This document shows positions 25,959-34,354 of a stretch of 64,000 bases of DNA, piece by piece. The translations under genes were made by a program, and so were the position numbers. The notes beneath the pieces are model-generated. The model was not told the origin of the DNA. It searched no databases and was given only the letters and a program-made list of their open reading frames with translations. This DNA comes from Mycolicibacterium tusciae. Lineage in GTDB: Bacteria > Actinomycetota > Actinomycetes > Mycobacteriales > Mycobacteriaceae. The stretch is taken from NCBI RefSeq assembly GCF_002086795.1, contig NZ_MVIM01000005.1, positions 303,074 through 367,073 on the forward strand, written 5' to 3'. The number at the start of each line of letters is the position of its first letter. Position 1 is the stretch's first letter.

Positions 25959-27560
25959 CTAGACCAGCCAGGCGGCGGCGTTCGGCGGCAGCTTGCCACC
26001 CACCAGTTCAGCACTCGACAACAACACCTCATCGTCGGGCAGCGCTATTGCGTCGGCGCCGGTATTGAGCACGCATACCAAGCCGCCGCTGTTCCGGAAC
26101 GCCAACGTGTCGGCGGGGGAGTCGAGCCATTCGATCGTCGGGCCGTCGAATTCGGCTCGATCCCGCCGCAATTCGATCGCTCGCCGGTAGAACGTCAGCG
26201 TCGACGCCGGATCACCGTCCTGCTTCTCGACCGTCAACGTCGCCCAGTCCTCGGGCAGCGGCAGCCAGGTGTCAGAACTGTCCGAGAAGCCGAAAGGTGG
26301 CGCGTCGCCCTCCCACGGCACGGGCACCCGGCTGGCGTCGCGCCCCCGCCGCGTGTGACCCGAGCGCTCCCACACCGGATCGCGCAGCGCCTCGTCGGGC
26401 AGGTCGACGTTGGGCAGGCCCAGCTCTTCGCCGTTGTAGATGAACACCGCACCGGGTAGTGCCAGCATCGCCAGCGTCATCGCCTTGGCACGGTCCAGGC
26501 CGACAGCTCCGCCGCCGTAGCGGGTCGGTTCACGGTCGACGTCGTGATTGGCCAGCGTCCAGCTCGGCGTCGCATCCACGAGATGCGCTGCGGCAAGCGA
26601 GTTCTCGATGGCATGACGGATGTCGGTGGCATCGAACTCCGCGCGCAGCAGGCGGAAGTTGAAGGCCAGATGCAGCTCATCGGCCCGCACGTACTGCGAG
26701 AACTGTTCGTTGTCGTACACCCAGACCTCGCCGATCGCGACCGCGTTGTCGTAATCGTCGAACACCCCGCGGATCTGCCGGTGGATGTCGTGCACGCCGT
26801 CGTTGTTGAACCGCGGGTCGTCGTCCATGTCGGCGAGCAGCACCTCGGCTTTGATGTGCTCCATGTCGGGCAGTCCCGGTGGCTTGGCCATCCCGTGTGC
26901 GACATCGATGCGGAACCCGTCGATGCCACGTTCGAGCCAGAACCTCAGCGTCTTCTCGAGATCATCGAAGACCTCCGGGTTGTCCCAGTTCAGGTCCGGC
27001 TGTTCGGCGTCGAAGAGGTGCAGGTACCACTGCCCGGGATTGCCGTCGGCTTCGACGACGCGCGTCCACGCCGGCCCACCGAAAATCGACACCCAGTTGT
27101 TCGGGGGATGAAGGCCGCCGGGGCCGGTGCCGTCGCGGAAGATGTAGCGCTCGCGTTGATCGCTGCCGGGGCTGGCGGCCAACGCCGCCTGGAACCAGGG
27201 GTGCGCCGAGCTGGTGTGGTTGGGCACCAGATCCATCGTCACCTTGATGCCCGCGGCGTGCGCGGCCTCTGTCAGCCGGTCCAGCGCTCCGATGCCGCCG
27301 AACATCGGGTCGACGTCGCGGGGGTCGGCCACGTCATAGCCGTTGTCGGCCATCGGCGACACCATGACCGGGTTGAGCCAGATCGCGTCGACGCCGAGCG
27401 CCTCGAGGTAGTCCAGCTTGGCGATCACACCGTCGAGGTCGCCGAGACCGTCGCCGTTGCTGTCGTAGAACGACCGCGGATAGACCTGATAGAACAGCGC
27501 GTGCGACCACCAGGGTCCGATGTCGCCGCCGAAGCGGCTCCAGGGCGTGTTTTCAGTCAT
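25959..27560 (-). CDS. aglA: GH13 alpha-glucosidase (AglA, Rv2471 ortholog)
   Basis: Cytosolic alpha-glucosidase or oligo-1,6-glucosidase of 533 residues. The GH13 signatures are in order: DLVPNHTS near residue 116, GFRIDVAHG near 218 (nucleophile Asp), GEVWVYDNE near 280 (acid/base Glu) and NHDVDR near 343 (transition-state Asp). The start is taken as the ATG at 27560 because a -10 box lies seven bases before it. It likely releases glucose from trehalose- or maltose-type sugars. It follows glbO on the same strand by 75 bases and converges with the Rv2474c-like gene. Confidence 0.92.
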   Translation of the reverse strand: MTENTPWSRFGGDIGPWWSHALFYQVYPRSFYDSNGDGLGDLDGVIAKLDYLEALGVDAIWLNPVMVSPMADNGYDVADPRDVDPMFGGIGALDRLTEAAHAAGIKVTMDLVPNHTSSAHPWFQAALAASPGSDQRERYIFRDGTGPGGLHPPNNWVSIFGGPAWTRVVEADGNPGQWYLHLFDAEQPDLNWDNPEVFDDLEKTLRFWLERGIDGFRIDVAHGMAKPPGLPDMEHIKAEVLLADMDDDPRFNNDGVHDIHRQIRGVFDDYDNAVAIGEVWVYDNEQFSQYVRADELHLAFNFRLLRAEFDATDIRHAIENSLAAAHLVDATPSWTLANHDVDREPTRYGGGAVGLDRAKAMTLAMLALPGAVFIYNGEELGLPNVDLPDEALRDPVWERSGHTRRGRDASRVPVPWEGDAPPFGFSDSSDTWLPLPEDWATLTVEKQDGDPASTLTFYRRAIELRRDRAEFDGPTIEWLDSPADTLAFRNSGGLVCVLNTGADAIALPDDEVLLSSAELVGGKLPPNAAAWLV

Positions 27561-27567
27561 CGCCGCC

Positions 27568-27573
27568 AATGTA
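27568..27573 (-). promoter_or_regulatory. Candidate -10 box of aglA, leaderless
   Basis: On the minus strand TACATT is followed by exactly seven bases and then the ATG at 27560. This is the spacing of leaderless mycobacterial transcripts. It indicates that aglA has its own promoter downstream of glbO. Confidence 0.45.
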
Positions 27574-27635
27574 CTGTCAACGTCTCTTCACCACCGTTGA
27601 GGAAACTCTGCATTCACCGCACCGTGGCCCGCTCG

Positions 27636-28031
27636 TCAGAAGGGTGAGTTGACCATCGAGTGCGCGGCCATCTCCAGGTAGGCCAGCAGCTCGGCGCGAT
27701 GCTCGTCGTCCAGCGTCTGCGAGTCGATCTCGGCGACGGCGGTGTGCATGCAGCGCAGCCATGCGTCGCGCTCGAGGTAGCCGATTCGAAACGGCGCGTG
27801 CCGCATGCGCAGCCTCGGATGACCGCGCTGATCGGAGTAGGTCCGCGGCCCGCCCCAATACTGCTCGAGGAACATCCGCAGCCGCACCTCGGCGCCGTCG
27901 AGGTCTTCTTCGGGATACAGCGGGAGCAGGATCTCGTCCTCGCGCACCAACTGGTAGAACCGCGACACGAGGGTTCGGAACGTGTCATGGCCACCGACTT
28001 CGTCGTAGAACGACCGCTGGGGCTGAGTCAC
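27636..28031 (-). CDS. glbO: Truncated hemoglobin O
   Basis: Group II truncated globin of 131 residues from a GTG at 28031. It binds oxygen and may protect the membrane or respiratory chain from NO and peroxide. It keeps the family signatures: [11 protein letters not shown] at the N-terminus, YWGGPRTYS with the G8 Trp, [11 protein letters not shown] with the proximal His, and the [10 protein letters not shown] helix. The sequence is close to M. tuberculosis GlbO throughout its C-terminal two thirds. Further upstream starts in the same frame give unlikely N-termini. Confidence 0.94.
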   Translation of the reverse strand: MTQPQRSFYDEVGGHDTFRTLVSRFYQLVREDEILLPLYPEEDLDGAEVRLRMFLEQYWGGPRTYSDQRGHPRLRMRHAPFRIGYLERDAWLRCMHTAVAEIDSQTLDDEHRAELLAYLEMAAHSMVNSPF

Positions 28032-28170
28032 TCCACCATTGTGTCCTGCCGCCACAAAGCGCTGCCCAGCCGGTCGCGTCACCCGATGTTCATTGGACTG
28101 ACCAGCGAACACGTGCAGAATTGTCGTGCGATTGGCAGGAATCCGTGGTGGACTGTCCGACGGAGGACGT

Positions 28171-28839
28171 ATGGCGCATCGCAAGAAAGGCCCGTCCAAG
28201 AGGGCAGGCCACCGGCTTCACGACGCCGCTGCGGGCTTGTCCGGGCCCGCAGTGCCGCATTCGCAGTCGCGCGTCCTGCACAGCGTCGAAACCCATCCGC
28301 CCAGTACCAGGGAAGGCTCGCTGTGGGGCCGGCGGCGGGTACTCCTGCTGAACTCCACGTACGAACCGTTGACCGCTCTGCCCATGCGGCGGGCGGTCAT
28401 CATGCTGATGTGCGGAAAAGCCGACGTGGTCCACGACGATCCGGGCGGCCCCGTCATCCACTCCGCCAGCCGCTCCATCGTGGTGCCCTCGGTCATCCGG
28501 CTGCGGTCCTACGTCCGAGTGCCCTACCGTGCGCGTATCCCGATGACCAGGGCAGCGCTGATGCACCGCGACCGGTTCCGCTGCGCCTATTGCGGCGGCA
28601 AGGCCGACACCGTCGACCATGTGGTGCCACGTAGTCGCGGCGGCGAGCATTCGTGGGAGAACTGTGTGGCGGCCTGCTCGACGTGCAACCACCGCAAGGC
28701 CGACCGTTTGCTCACCGAACTCGGCTGGTCGCTGCGTTCGGTGCCGGTGCCGCCGAAGGGTCAGCATTGGCGACTGCTGTCGAGCGTGAAAGAACTCGAC
28801 CCGGCATGGGTTCGGTATCTGGGTGAAGGCGCGGCCTGA
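28171..28839 (+). CDS. HNH endonuclease domain protein (Rv2469c-like)
   Basis: The product is 222 residues from the ATG at 28171, which has a GGAGG ribosome site (CGGAGGACGT); the frame is open to a GTG at 28126. The N-terminal 100 residues contain [19 protein letters not shown], a conserved element of the RRXRR/HNH-type bacterial group. The C-terminal HNH domain has [21 protein letters not shown] and [11 protein letters not shown], with two CxxC zinc pairs and the catalytic DH. Such proteins are universal in mycobacteria; the target is unknown. It is divergent from glbO and followed by ctaJ. Confidence 0.88.
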   Translation: MAHRKKGPSKRAGHRLHDAAAGLSGPAVPHSQSRVLHSVETHPPSTREGSLWGRRRVLLLNSTYEPLTALPMRRAVIMLMCGKADVVHDDPGGPVIHSASRSIVVPSVIRLRSYVRVPYRARIPMTRAALMHRDRFRCAYCGGKADTVDHVVPRSRGGEHSWENCVAACSTCNHRKADRLLTELGWSLRSVPVPPKGQHWRLLSSVKELDPAWVRYLGEGAA

Positions 28840-28850
28840 CGCATGGCTGA

Positions 28851-28856
28851 TACGGT
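28851..28856 (+). promoter_or_regulatory. Candidate -10 box of ctaJ, leaderless
   Basis: TACGGT fits TAnnnT and lies six bases before the GTG at 28863. There is no Shine-Dalgarno sequence before that GTG, which fits a leaderless message. Confidence 0.4.
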
Positions 28857-28862
28857 TTGCGC

Positions 28863-29114
28863 GTGAGCACAGCACTTACTCATTCCCTCCTTGGCGGGGT
28901 TCCACTGGCCGTGCTGCTGGTGTTGATGTTCTTGATCTACGTCGTCGGTCCAAAGCGCAAGGGCCCGCATCCGGCTACCTACCAGATGTCCGACAGGTGG
29001 ACGCATGACCCGATCCTGTGGGCAGCCGATGAACCCGCCGATCACGGCGGTCATGGGGCTGGCCATGGTTCGCACCCCGTCACGGTAGGAGGCGGCGCAA
29101 GTGGCAAGTGGTGA
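28863..29114 (+). CDS. ctaJ: aa3-type cytochrome oxidase subunit CtaJ
   Basis: Small membrane protein of 83 residues from GTG 28863. A single transmembrane helix ([19 protein letters not shown], residues about 12-30) is followed by a basic stop-transfer KRKG and a cytoplasmic tail with [19 protein letters not shown] and a His/Gly-rich end. The tail and the position between the HNH gene and the DUF5130 gene match CtaJ of the mycobacterial CIII2-CIV2 supercomplex, where it is an accessory subunit of oxidase. Assignment rests on recalled family features. The stop overlaps the next gene by 14 bases. Confidence 0.75.
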   Translation: MSTALTHSLLGGVPLAVLLVLMFLIYVVGPKRKGPHPATYQMSDRWTHDPILWAADEPADHGGHGAGHGSHPVTVGGGASGKW

Positions 29115-29583
29115 CGTCGTAACTGCTCGTTCCACCGAACTCGCCGAGCTACCCCGGGGCTGGGTCGTCACGAACAGCGGCCGGATCTCCGGGGTCACCG
29201 AGCCCGGCGAGTTGTCGGTGCACTACCCGTTCCCGGTCAACGATCTGGCCTTTCTCGACGACGCGCTGAAATACGGTTCGCGCGCCGCCAAGGCACGCTT
29301 CGCGGTGTACCTCGGGGACCTCGGCGCCGATACCGCGGCGACCGCTCGCCAGATCCTGGCGAAGGTGCCGACACCGGACAACGCTGTGCTGCTCGCGGTG
29401 TCGCCCGACCAACGCGCGATCGAGGTGGTCTACGGCAGTGAGGTCAGCGGCCGTGGCATCGAGGAGTCCGCACCCAGGGGTGTGACCGCCGCCGCGGAGC
29501 TGTTCAAGGACGGCAAGCTCATCCCCGGCCTGATCAAGGCCGTCCAGGTGATGAGCGCCGGCGTCGCGCCAGCCGCTCACTAG
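29101..29583 (+). CDS. DUF5130 protein (Rv2468c-like)
   Basis: The product is 160 residues from a GTG at 29101 after a GGAGGCGGC site inside the ctaJ 3' end. No signal peptide or membrane segment is seen. The fold appears to be a TPM-like alpha/beta domain with [28 protein letters not shown] and [17 protein letters not shown]. The last strand-helix ([23 protein letters not shown]) closes it. The family is restricted to actinobacteria and its role is unknown. The overlap with ctaJ suggests translational coupling with the oxidase subunit. Confidence 0.85.
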   Translation: MASGDVVTARSTELAELPRGWVVTNSGRISGVTEPGELSVHYPFPVNDLAFLDDALKYGSRAAKARFAVYLGDLGADTAATARQILAKVPTPDNAVLLAVSPDQRAIEVVYGSEVSGRGIEESAPRGVTAAAELFKDGKLIPGLIKAVQVMSAGVAPAAH

Positions 29584-29930
29584 CCGGCGTCGGCCAACAG
29601 CGCCGCACGGATCTCGACGTATCGCTGTAGAAATCTGCGTTCGTCGAGGCGCTTTCGGCGCATCCACCCGGTGACTTCGTCGTTGCACTTGCTGGTGTTG
29701 CACTTGGCGCATGCGGGCACGACGTTGTCGATGGTGTAGCGCCCGCCGCGGGATATCGCCATGACGCAATCGCGCTGTAGTGCAGCGCCGGTCGCCCCGC
29801 AGTAAGCGCAACCTTCCCATGCATCCTTGATGGCTGCCCACTGCTCGGCGGTCAGGTCATGGTCGACGGCGGCCATCCGCTTCTTGCGCTTGCGCGCAGC
29901 GCGCGCTCGTCTCGTCCGACTGACCGCCAT
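29580..29930 (-). CDS. Small HNH endonuclease-like protein
   Basis: The product is 116 residues from ATG 29930; a TTG at 29993 would add 21 residues. The N-terminus is strongly basic ([14 protein letters not shown]). The HNH core has [34 protein letters not shown] and CAKCNTSK, so it has two CxxC zinc pairs. The position of the usual DH dyad reads [11 protein letters not shown], so the catalytic His appears replaced and activity is uncertain. A basic helix ([13 protein letters not shown]) follows. It is downstream of pepN on the same strand and converges with the DUF5130 gene. Confidence 0.75.
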   Translation of the reverse strand: MAVSRTRRARAARKRKKRMAAVDHDLTAEQWAAIKDAWEGCAYCGATGAALQRDCVMAISRGGRYTIDNVVPACAKCNTSKCNDEVTGWMRRKRLDERRFLQRYVEIRAALLADAG

Positions 29931-30012
29931 CCACAAAGAATGCCGCGCGAGTGAGCGCAAAGTGCACACGGTTTGCGGCGTGTCGCCGAACAAACACGGC
30001 CGATCGCGAAAG

Positions 30013-32598
30013 TCAGCTGGCGTCGAAACCCCGTGCGCGCAGCGACCGCTCGACCCCGGCGCGGCCTTCGAGCACCAGCCGGCGTAGCGGCGGCGGCACG
30101 TCTGGGTCGGACAGGAACCTGTCGGCGGCGTCCAACCCTTCCTGGCTGATGTCCCATGACGGATACAGCCCGACGACGACGGTCTGCGCCACCTCGCTCG
30201 ACCGCCGTTGCCAGACGCCGGAGATGGCGCTGAAGTACTTGTCGCGGAACGGCTTCAGCAGTTCTTCCTGACCCGGACGCACGAAGCCGATGGTGATCGA
30301 CCGAGCGGTGACGTTGGCAAGGGTGTCGTCCTCCATGACCTCCTGCCAGTCGGCTTCCTTCACCGCCAACTGAGGCCGCGCCGCCGCGGCCTGCGCGGCA
30401 TGCCGCCCACCCGCAGCCGTCGGATCGCGTTCGGCCTCCGCGTCGATGAACGGTGATTCGGGGCCGTCCGCGTCGATGACGCCTGCGGTGGCCAACGCGG
30501 TGACGATGCGCCAGCGCAAGTCCGTGTCGATCACCAGGCCCGGCATGTTCACCGCCTCGGGTTCGTTGTCCAACAGCGTCGACAGCACAGCGATGTGGTT
30601 GGGGGAGAGCACCGATGCGCACAGCGCATTGACGAACGCCAGCTGGTGGTCAGAACCGGGCGCCGACTCGCGTGCGCGGTCCAGCAGTGCATCGCCGAAT
30701 GCCGGCCAGCCGTTCTCTTTCGCCCAGACCGGGTCGGCGTAGGAGCCGAGGGCCGTCTGCGCCTGCAACAGGAGGCGTTGCGCGACACCGACTTCGGATT
30801 CGGCGTGCACACCGCTGATGACCAGCGCGACGAAGTCGCGGGCCTTCAGTTCGGCGTCGCGGGTCATCTCCCACGCCGCCGACCACGCCAGCGTGCGGGG
30901 GAGTGGATCGGCGATGTCGGCGATCCTCGTGAGCGCCGTCTGCAGCGACTGCGGGTCGAGGCGTAGTGAGCAGTACGTCAGGTCGTCGTCGTTGACCAGG
31001 ATGAGCTGTCCTCGCGAAACTCCCTGCAGTGCAGAAACTTCGGTCACATCACCCTCGATGTCGAGCTCCTCGCGGCGCGTTCGCACCAGCTTGCCGCTGC
31101 CGTCGTCGTCATAGATTCCGACAGCGAGCCGGTGCACGCGCGTCTCTCCGGCGCCCGGCTGCGCCCCGCTCTGGGCGATCGCGAACCGGGTGAAATTGCC
31201 GTCGGCGTCGAGGTCGAATTCAGGACGCAGCGTGTTGAGTCCGGTGGTCTTGAGCCACTGCCTGCCCCAGCCGGACAGATCGCGTCCGGACGCCTTCTCC
31301 AGCGCGCCCAGCAGATCGCCGAACGTCGCATTCGCAAAAGCGTGGTCGCGGAAGTAATCCCGCAGGCCGGCCAGGAACGACTCGAGTCCGACGTAAGCCA
31401 CGAGCTGCTTCAGGACGCTGGCGCCCTTGGCGTAGGTGATGCCGTCGAAGTTCACCTCGACGGCGTGCAGATCGGGGATGTCGGCGGCCACCGGATGCGT
31501 CGACGGCAACTGATCCTGCCGGTACGCCCAGGACTTCTCGACGTTCGCGAACGTCGTCCAGGCCTCTTTGTACTCGGTCGCCTCGGCCTGGCACAGCACG
31601 GAGGCGAACGTGGCGAACGACTCGTTGAGCCACAGGTCGTCCCACCACTGCATCGTGACCAGATCGCCGAACCACATGTGCGCCATCTCGTGCAGGACGG
31701 TCTCCGCGCGTCGCTCGTACGACGCCCGCGTCACCTTGCTGCGAAAGACGTAATCCTCCAGGAAGGTCACGGCGCCGGCGTTCTCCATCGCGCCCGCATT
31801 GAACTCCGGGACGAAGAGCTGATCGTACTTGCCGAAGGCATACGGCACGCCAAAGTTGTTGTGGTAGAAGCCGAATCCCTGCTTCGTCTCGGTGAAAAGC
31901 CGGTCGGAGTCCATGAATTCGGCGAGCGACTTGCGGCAGAACAGACCGAGCGGGATGTCGCTGTGCTCGTCGCTGTAGTTGTCGTCCCACCGCGCGTACG
32001 GGCCGGCGATCAGCGCGACCAGATAGGTGCTCATCTTCGGTGTGACGGCGAAGGTGTGCCGCTTGCCGGCGCCCGCGTCTTCGGCGTCGGTGGTCGCGCC
32101 GTTGGAGACGACCTCCCAGTGTGACGGGGCCGTGACGGTCACCTCGAAGGTCGCCTTGAGGTCGGGCTGGTCGAAGCACGCGAACATCCGCTTGGCGTCG
32201 GCGGTTTCGAACTGTGAGTACAGGTAGACCTCGTCGTCGACCGGGTCGACGAACCGGTGCAGGCCTTCGCCGGTGTTGGAGTAGCGGCAATCGGCTTCGA
32301 TGACGAGGACGTTGCTTTCGGTCAGGCCGATCAGCGGAATACCGGTCGACTCGTCGTAACTCGACACGTCGATATCGCGGCCGTTGAGGATCGCGCTGCG
32401 GACGCTGTCGGCGGCGATGTCGATGTAGGTGTCGGCGCCGGGCAGCGCTTCGAAGTCGACGGTCGTCACCGATCGGAACGTACGCTCGCCGGGCTTGCCG
32501 GCGCCGTCGGTCAGATCGAGGTCGATGCGGTAGTTGCCGACGGTGACCAATGCGGCGCGTTCGACGGCTTGGTCACGGGTGAGGTTGGGAAGTGCCAC
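30013..32598 (-). CDS. pepN: Aminopeptidase N (M1 family)
   Basis: Zinc aminopeptidase of 861 residues that removes N-terminal residues from peptides, downstream of Clp and proteasome degradation. It has the M1 exopeptidase motif GAMENAG near residue 266, the zinc site HEMAHMWFGD near 303, and the third ligand in WLNESFATFAS about 20 residues later. The C-terminal half is the helical ERAP1_C-like domain. The GTG start at 32598 is six bases after a TAGGTT box, so the message may be leaderless. The reading matches M. tuberculosis PepN (Rv2467) through the N-terminus. Confidence 0.95.
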   Translation of the reverse strand: MALPNLTRDQAVERAALVTVGNYRIDLDLTDGAGKPGERTFRSVTTVDFEALPGADTYIDIAADSVRSAILNGRDIDVSSYDESTGIPLIGLTESNVLVIEADCRYSNTGEGLHRFVDPVDDEVYLYSQFETADAKRMFACFDQPDLKATFEVTVTAPSHWEVVSNGATTDAEDAGAGKRHTFAVTPKMSTYLVALIAGPYARWDDNYSDEHSDIPLGLFCRKSLAEFMDSDRLFTETKQGFGFYHNNFGVPYAFGKYDQLFVPEFNAGAMENAGAVTFLEDYVFRSKVTRASYERRAETVLHEMAHMWFGDLVTMQWWDDLWLNESFATFASVLCQAEATEYKEAWTTFANVEKSWAYRQDQLPSTHPVAADIPDLHAVEVNFDGITYAKGASVLKQLVAYVGLESFLAGLRDYFRDHAFANATFGDLLGALEKASGRDLSGWGRQWLKTTGLNTLRPEFDLDADGNFTRFAIAQSGAQPGAGETRVHRLAVGIYDDDGSGKLVRTRREELDIEGDVTEVSALQGVSRGQLILVNDDDLTYCSLRLDPQSLQTALTRIADIADPLPRTLAWSAAWEMTRDAELKARDFVALVISGVHAESEVGVAQRLLLQAQTALGSYADPVWAKENGWPAFGDALLDRARESAPGSDHQLAFVNALCASVLSPNHIAVLSTLLDNEPEAVNMPGLVIDTDLRWRIVTALATAGVIDADGPESPFIDAEAERDPTAAGGRHAAQAAAARPQLAVKEADWQEVMEDDTLANVTARSITIGFVRPGQEELLKPFRDKYFSAISGVWQRRSSEVAQTVVVGLYPSWDISQEGLDAADRFLSDPDVPPPLRRLVLEGRAGVERSLRARGFDAS

Positions 32599-32604
32599 GA
32601 GTCC

Positions 32605-32610
32605 AACCTA
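32605..32610 (-). promoter_or_regulatory. Candidate -10 box of pepN, leaderless
   Basis: On the minus strand TAGGTT lies six bases before the GTG start at 32598, with no ribosome site in between. Confidence 0.4.
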
Positions 32611-32635
32611 GTGGTCGGTCTCGTGGTGAGGCGCG

Positions 32636-33040
32636 CTAGAACCCCGGTATCCCGAACCCGTTGAGCCCGGCGAGGCCGTTCAGTCCGCCCAATCCGTCGA
32701 GCCCCTCCAGGATGGTGCCGTTGCCGATCTGGGTCATCATCGATGGGCAGTACATCGATATGGCGATCCCGGTGAAGAACGCCGCCATGTCGGGGTTGAT
32801 GCCGTTGTTGGAAACGGTGGAGTACACCGACGCCAGGTTCTTGCCCGGTTCGACGAGCATCGGGCAGACCGACTGTCCGAGCTTTTCGGTGCTTGCGGCA
32901 TCGCCGTACCCGATGCCGGCGTCGTTCAACGCGTTGAGGAACGTCGTGTCCACGGGCTGGGCGGACGCCGGTGTCGCGAGACAGAGTGCCATCGCGGGGC
33001 CGACCAGGGTCATGGCGATCGTGCGTTTCGTTTTAATCAC
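32636..33040 (-). CDS. Secreted DUF732 protein
   Basis: The product is 134 residues from the GTG at 33040, chosen because it begins a clean signal peptide (KTKRTIAMTLVGPAMALCLA then TPASA before QPVD). An upstream TTG at 33061 would add seven residues. The mature part has the DUF732 pattern: FLNALNDAGIGYGDA, a first Cys in QSVCPML, and a second in ISMYCPSMM, likely a disulfide. The C-terminus is a short Gly/Leu/Asn repeat (GLDGLGGLNGLAGLNGFG). DUF732 proteins are small exported mycobacterial proteins of unknown role. It lies 37 bases before pepN. Confidence 0.88.
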   Translation of the reverse strand: MIKTKRTIAMTLVGPAMALCLATPASAQPVDTTFLNALNDAGIGYGDAASTEKLGQSVCPMLVEPGKNLASVYSTVSNNGINPDMAAFFTGIAISMYCPSMMTQIGNGTILEGLDGLGGLNGLAGLNGFGIPGF

Positions 33041-33143
33041 AGGTGAAACACTGATTGACAACAGTCACATCGACAACACGCTTGCATAACTGTTTGCACA
33101 CTATGCGTGTCCTGTGTGCCGGTACGTCGCAATACGTGGCAGC

Positions 33144-33170
33144 GGGAACATGCGGGCGGGGTGCAAGGTT
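33144..33170 (+). promoter_or_regulatory. Candidate SigH-type promoter of the oxidoreductase gene
   Basis: GGGAAC at 33144-33149 and GGTT at 33167-33170, 17 bases apart, match the SigH consensus (GGGAAY, 16-18 bases, cGTT). In M. tuberculosis the orthologous gene belongs to the SigH disulfide-stress regulon, which is established knowledge. Confidence 0.6.
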
Positions 33171-33208
33171 GTCTGAATGGACGTGTGACCAACTACCGAG
33201 AGGTGTTC

Positions 33209-33820
33209 ATGCCTGAGAAGTCTGTCGCCGGTTTCTGGTTCGACCCGCTGTGCCCGTGGTGCTGGATCACCTCGCGTTGGATCCTCGAAGTCGAAAAGGT
33301 GCGCGACATTGAGGTGCAGTGGCACGTGATGAGTCTTGCGGTGCTCAACGAGAATAAAGAAGACCTGCCTGAGCAGTACCGCGAAGGCCTCAAGCAGGCG
33401 TGGAAGCCGGTCCGGGTGGCGATCGCCGCCGAGCAGGCCAAGGGCAAGGAGATCCTGGCGCCGCTGTACACCGCGATGGGCACGCGCATCCACAACCAGG
33501 ACAACAAAGAGTTCGACGTCGTCATCAAGGAGTCGCTGGAGGAGGTCGGGCTGCCGGCCGAGCTGGCCGAGGCCGCCAACACCGACAAGTACGACGAGGC
33601 GCTGCGCAAGAGCCATCACGCGGGCATGGATGCCGTCGGCGACGACGTCGGCACCCCGACGATTCACGTCAACGGTGTTGCCTTCTTCGGCCCAGTGCTG
33701 TCGAAGATCCCACGCGGCGAAGAGGCCGGAAAGCTGTGGGACGCCTCGGTGACATTTGCGTCCTATCCGCACTTCTGGGAGCTGAAGCGCACCCGCACGG
33801 AGCCGCCGGTATTCGACTGA
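33209..33820 (+). CDS. DsbA-family mycothiol-dependent oxidoreductase (Rv2466c-like)
   Basis: Cytosolic thioredoxin-fold protein of 203 residues. The redox motif CPWC is at residues 15-18 in FWFDPLCPWCWITSRW. A helical insertion follows, and the cis-Pro loop is in VGTPTIHVNG near residue 153. Its M. tuberculosis counterpart is a mycothiol-dependent reductase that also activates nitro-prodrugs. The ATG at 33209 is preferred because PEKSVAGFWFD begins the fold; a GTG at 33185 is possible. A SigH-like promoter lies directly upstream. It is followed 42 bases later by rpiB. Confidence 0.92.
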   Translation: MPEKSVAGFWFDPLCPWCWITSRWILEVEKVRDIEVQWHVMSLAVLNENKEDLPEQYREGLKQAWKPVRVAIAAEQAKGKEILAPLYTAMGTRIHNQDNKEFDVVIKESLEEVGLPAELAEAANTDKYDEALRKSHHAGMDAVGDDVGTPTIHVNGVAFFGPVLSKIPRGEEAGKLWDASVTFASYPHFWELKRTRTEPPVFD

Positions 33821-33836
33821 GTTGGTCGACTGCGCA

Positions 33837-33848
33837 GTGACCGGTCAC
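33837..33848. promoter_or_regulatory. 12-bp palindrome between the oxidoreductase gene and rpiB
   Basis: GTGACCGGTCAC is a perfect palindrome 14 bases before the rpiB start. It could be an operator or a chance site; no regulator is assigned. Confidence 0.3.
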
Positions 33849-33862
33849 AGCGCTCTGTCAGA

Positions 33863-34351
33863 ATGGCCGCCATGCGCGTCTACCTGGGAGCCGACCACGC
33901 GGGCTTCGAGTTCAAGCAGCGGATCATCGAGCACCTCACCGCCAACGGGCACGAGCCTGTCGACTGCGGGGCGTACGCGTATGACGCCGACGACGACTAC
34001 CCGGCGTTCTGCATCGCCGCCGCGGAGAAGACCGTTGCCGACCCCGGCAGCCTCGGCATCGTGCTCGGCGGCTCGGGCAACGGCGAGCAGATCGCCGCGA
34101 ACAAGGTGCCCGGTGTGCGGTGTGCGTTGGGGTGGAGCGTCGAGACAGCCAAACTCGCGCGCGAGCACAACAACGCGCAGGTGATCGGCATCGGTGGGCG
34201 CATGCACACCGAAGAAGAGATGCTCGCGATCGTCGATGCGTTCCTCACCACGCCGTGGTCGAAAGCCGAACGGCACCAACGTCGTATCGACATCCTGTCC
34301 GAGTACGAGCGCACTCACGTCGCGCCGCCTGTGCCCGGCGCGCCGAGCTAG
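33863..34351 (+). CDS. rpiB: Ribose-5-phosphate isomerase B
   Basis: Interconverts ribose-5-phosphate and ribulose-5-phosphate in the pentose phosphate pathway. The product is 162 residues, equal to M. tuberculosis RpiB (Rv2465c). It has the GADHAGFEFK loop near residue 10 and LGGSGNGEQIAANK near 73. Mycobacterial RpiB uses a Glu in place of the catalytic Cys of the E. coli enzyme, and GEQIAANK carries that Glu here. IGGRMHTEEE and QRRIDIL complete the active site and dimer edge. The gene is three bases before the glycosylase gene, forming an operon with it. Confidence 0.95.
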   Translation: MAAMRVYLGADHAGFEFKQRIIEHLTANGHEPVDCGAYAYDADDDYPAFCIAAAEKTVADPGSLGIVLGGSGNGEQIAANKVPGVRCALGWSVETAKLAREHNNAQVIGIGGRMHTEEEMLAIVDAFLTTPWSKAERHQRRIDILSEYERTHVAPPVPGAPS

Positions 34352-34354
34352 GGG

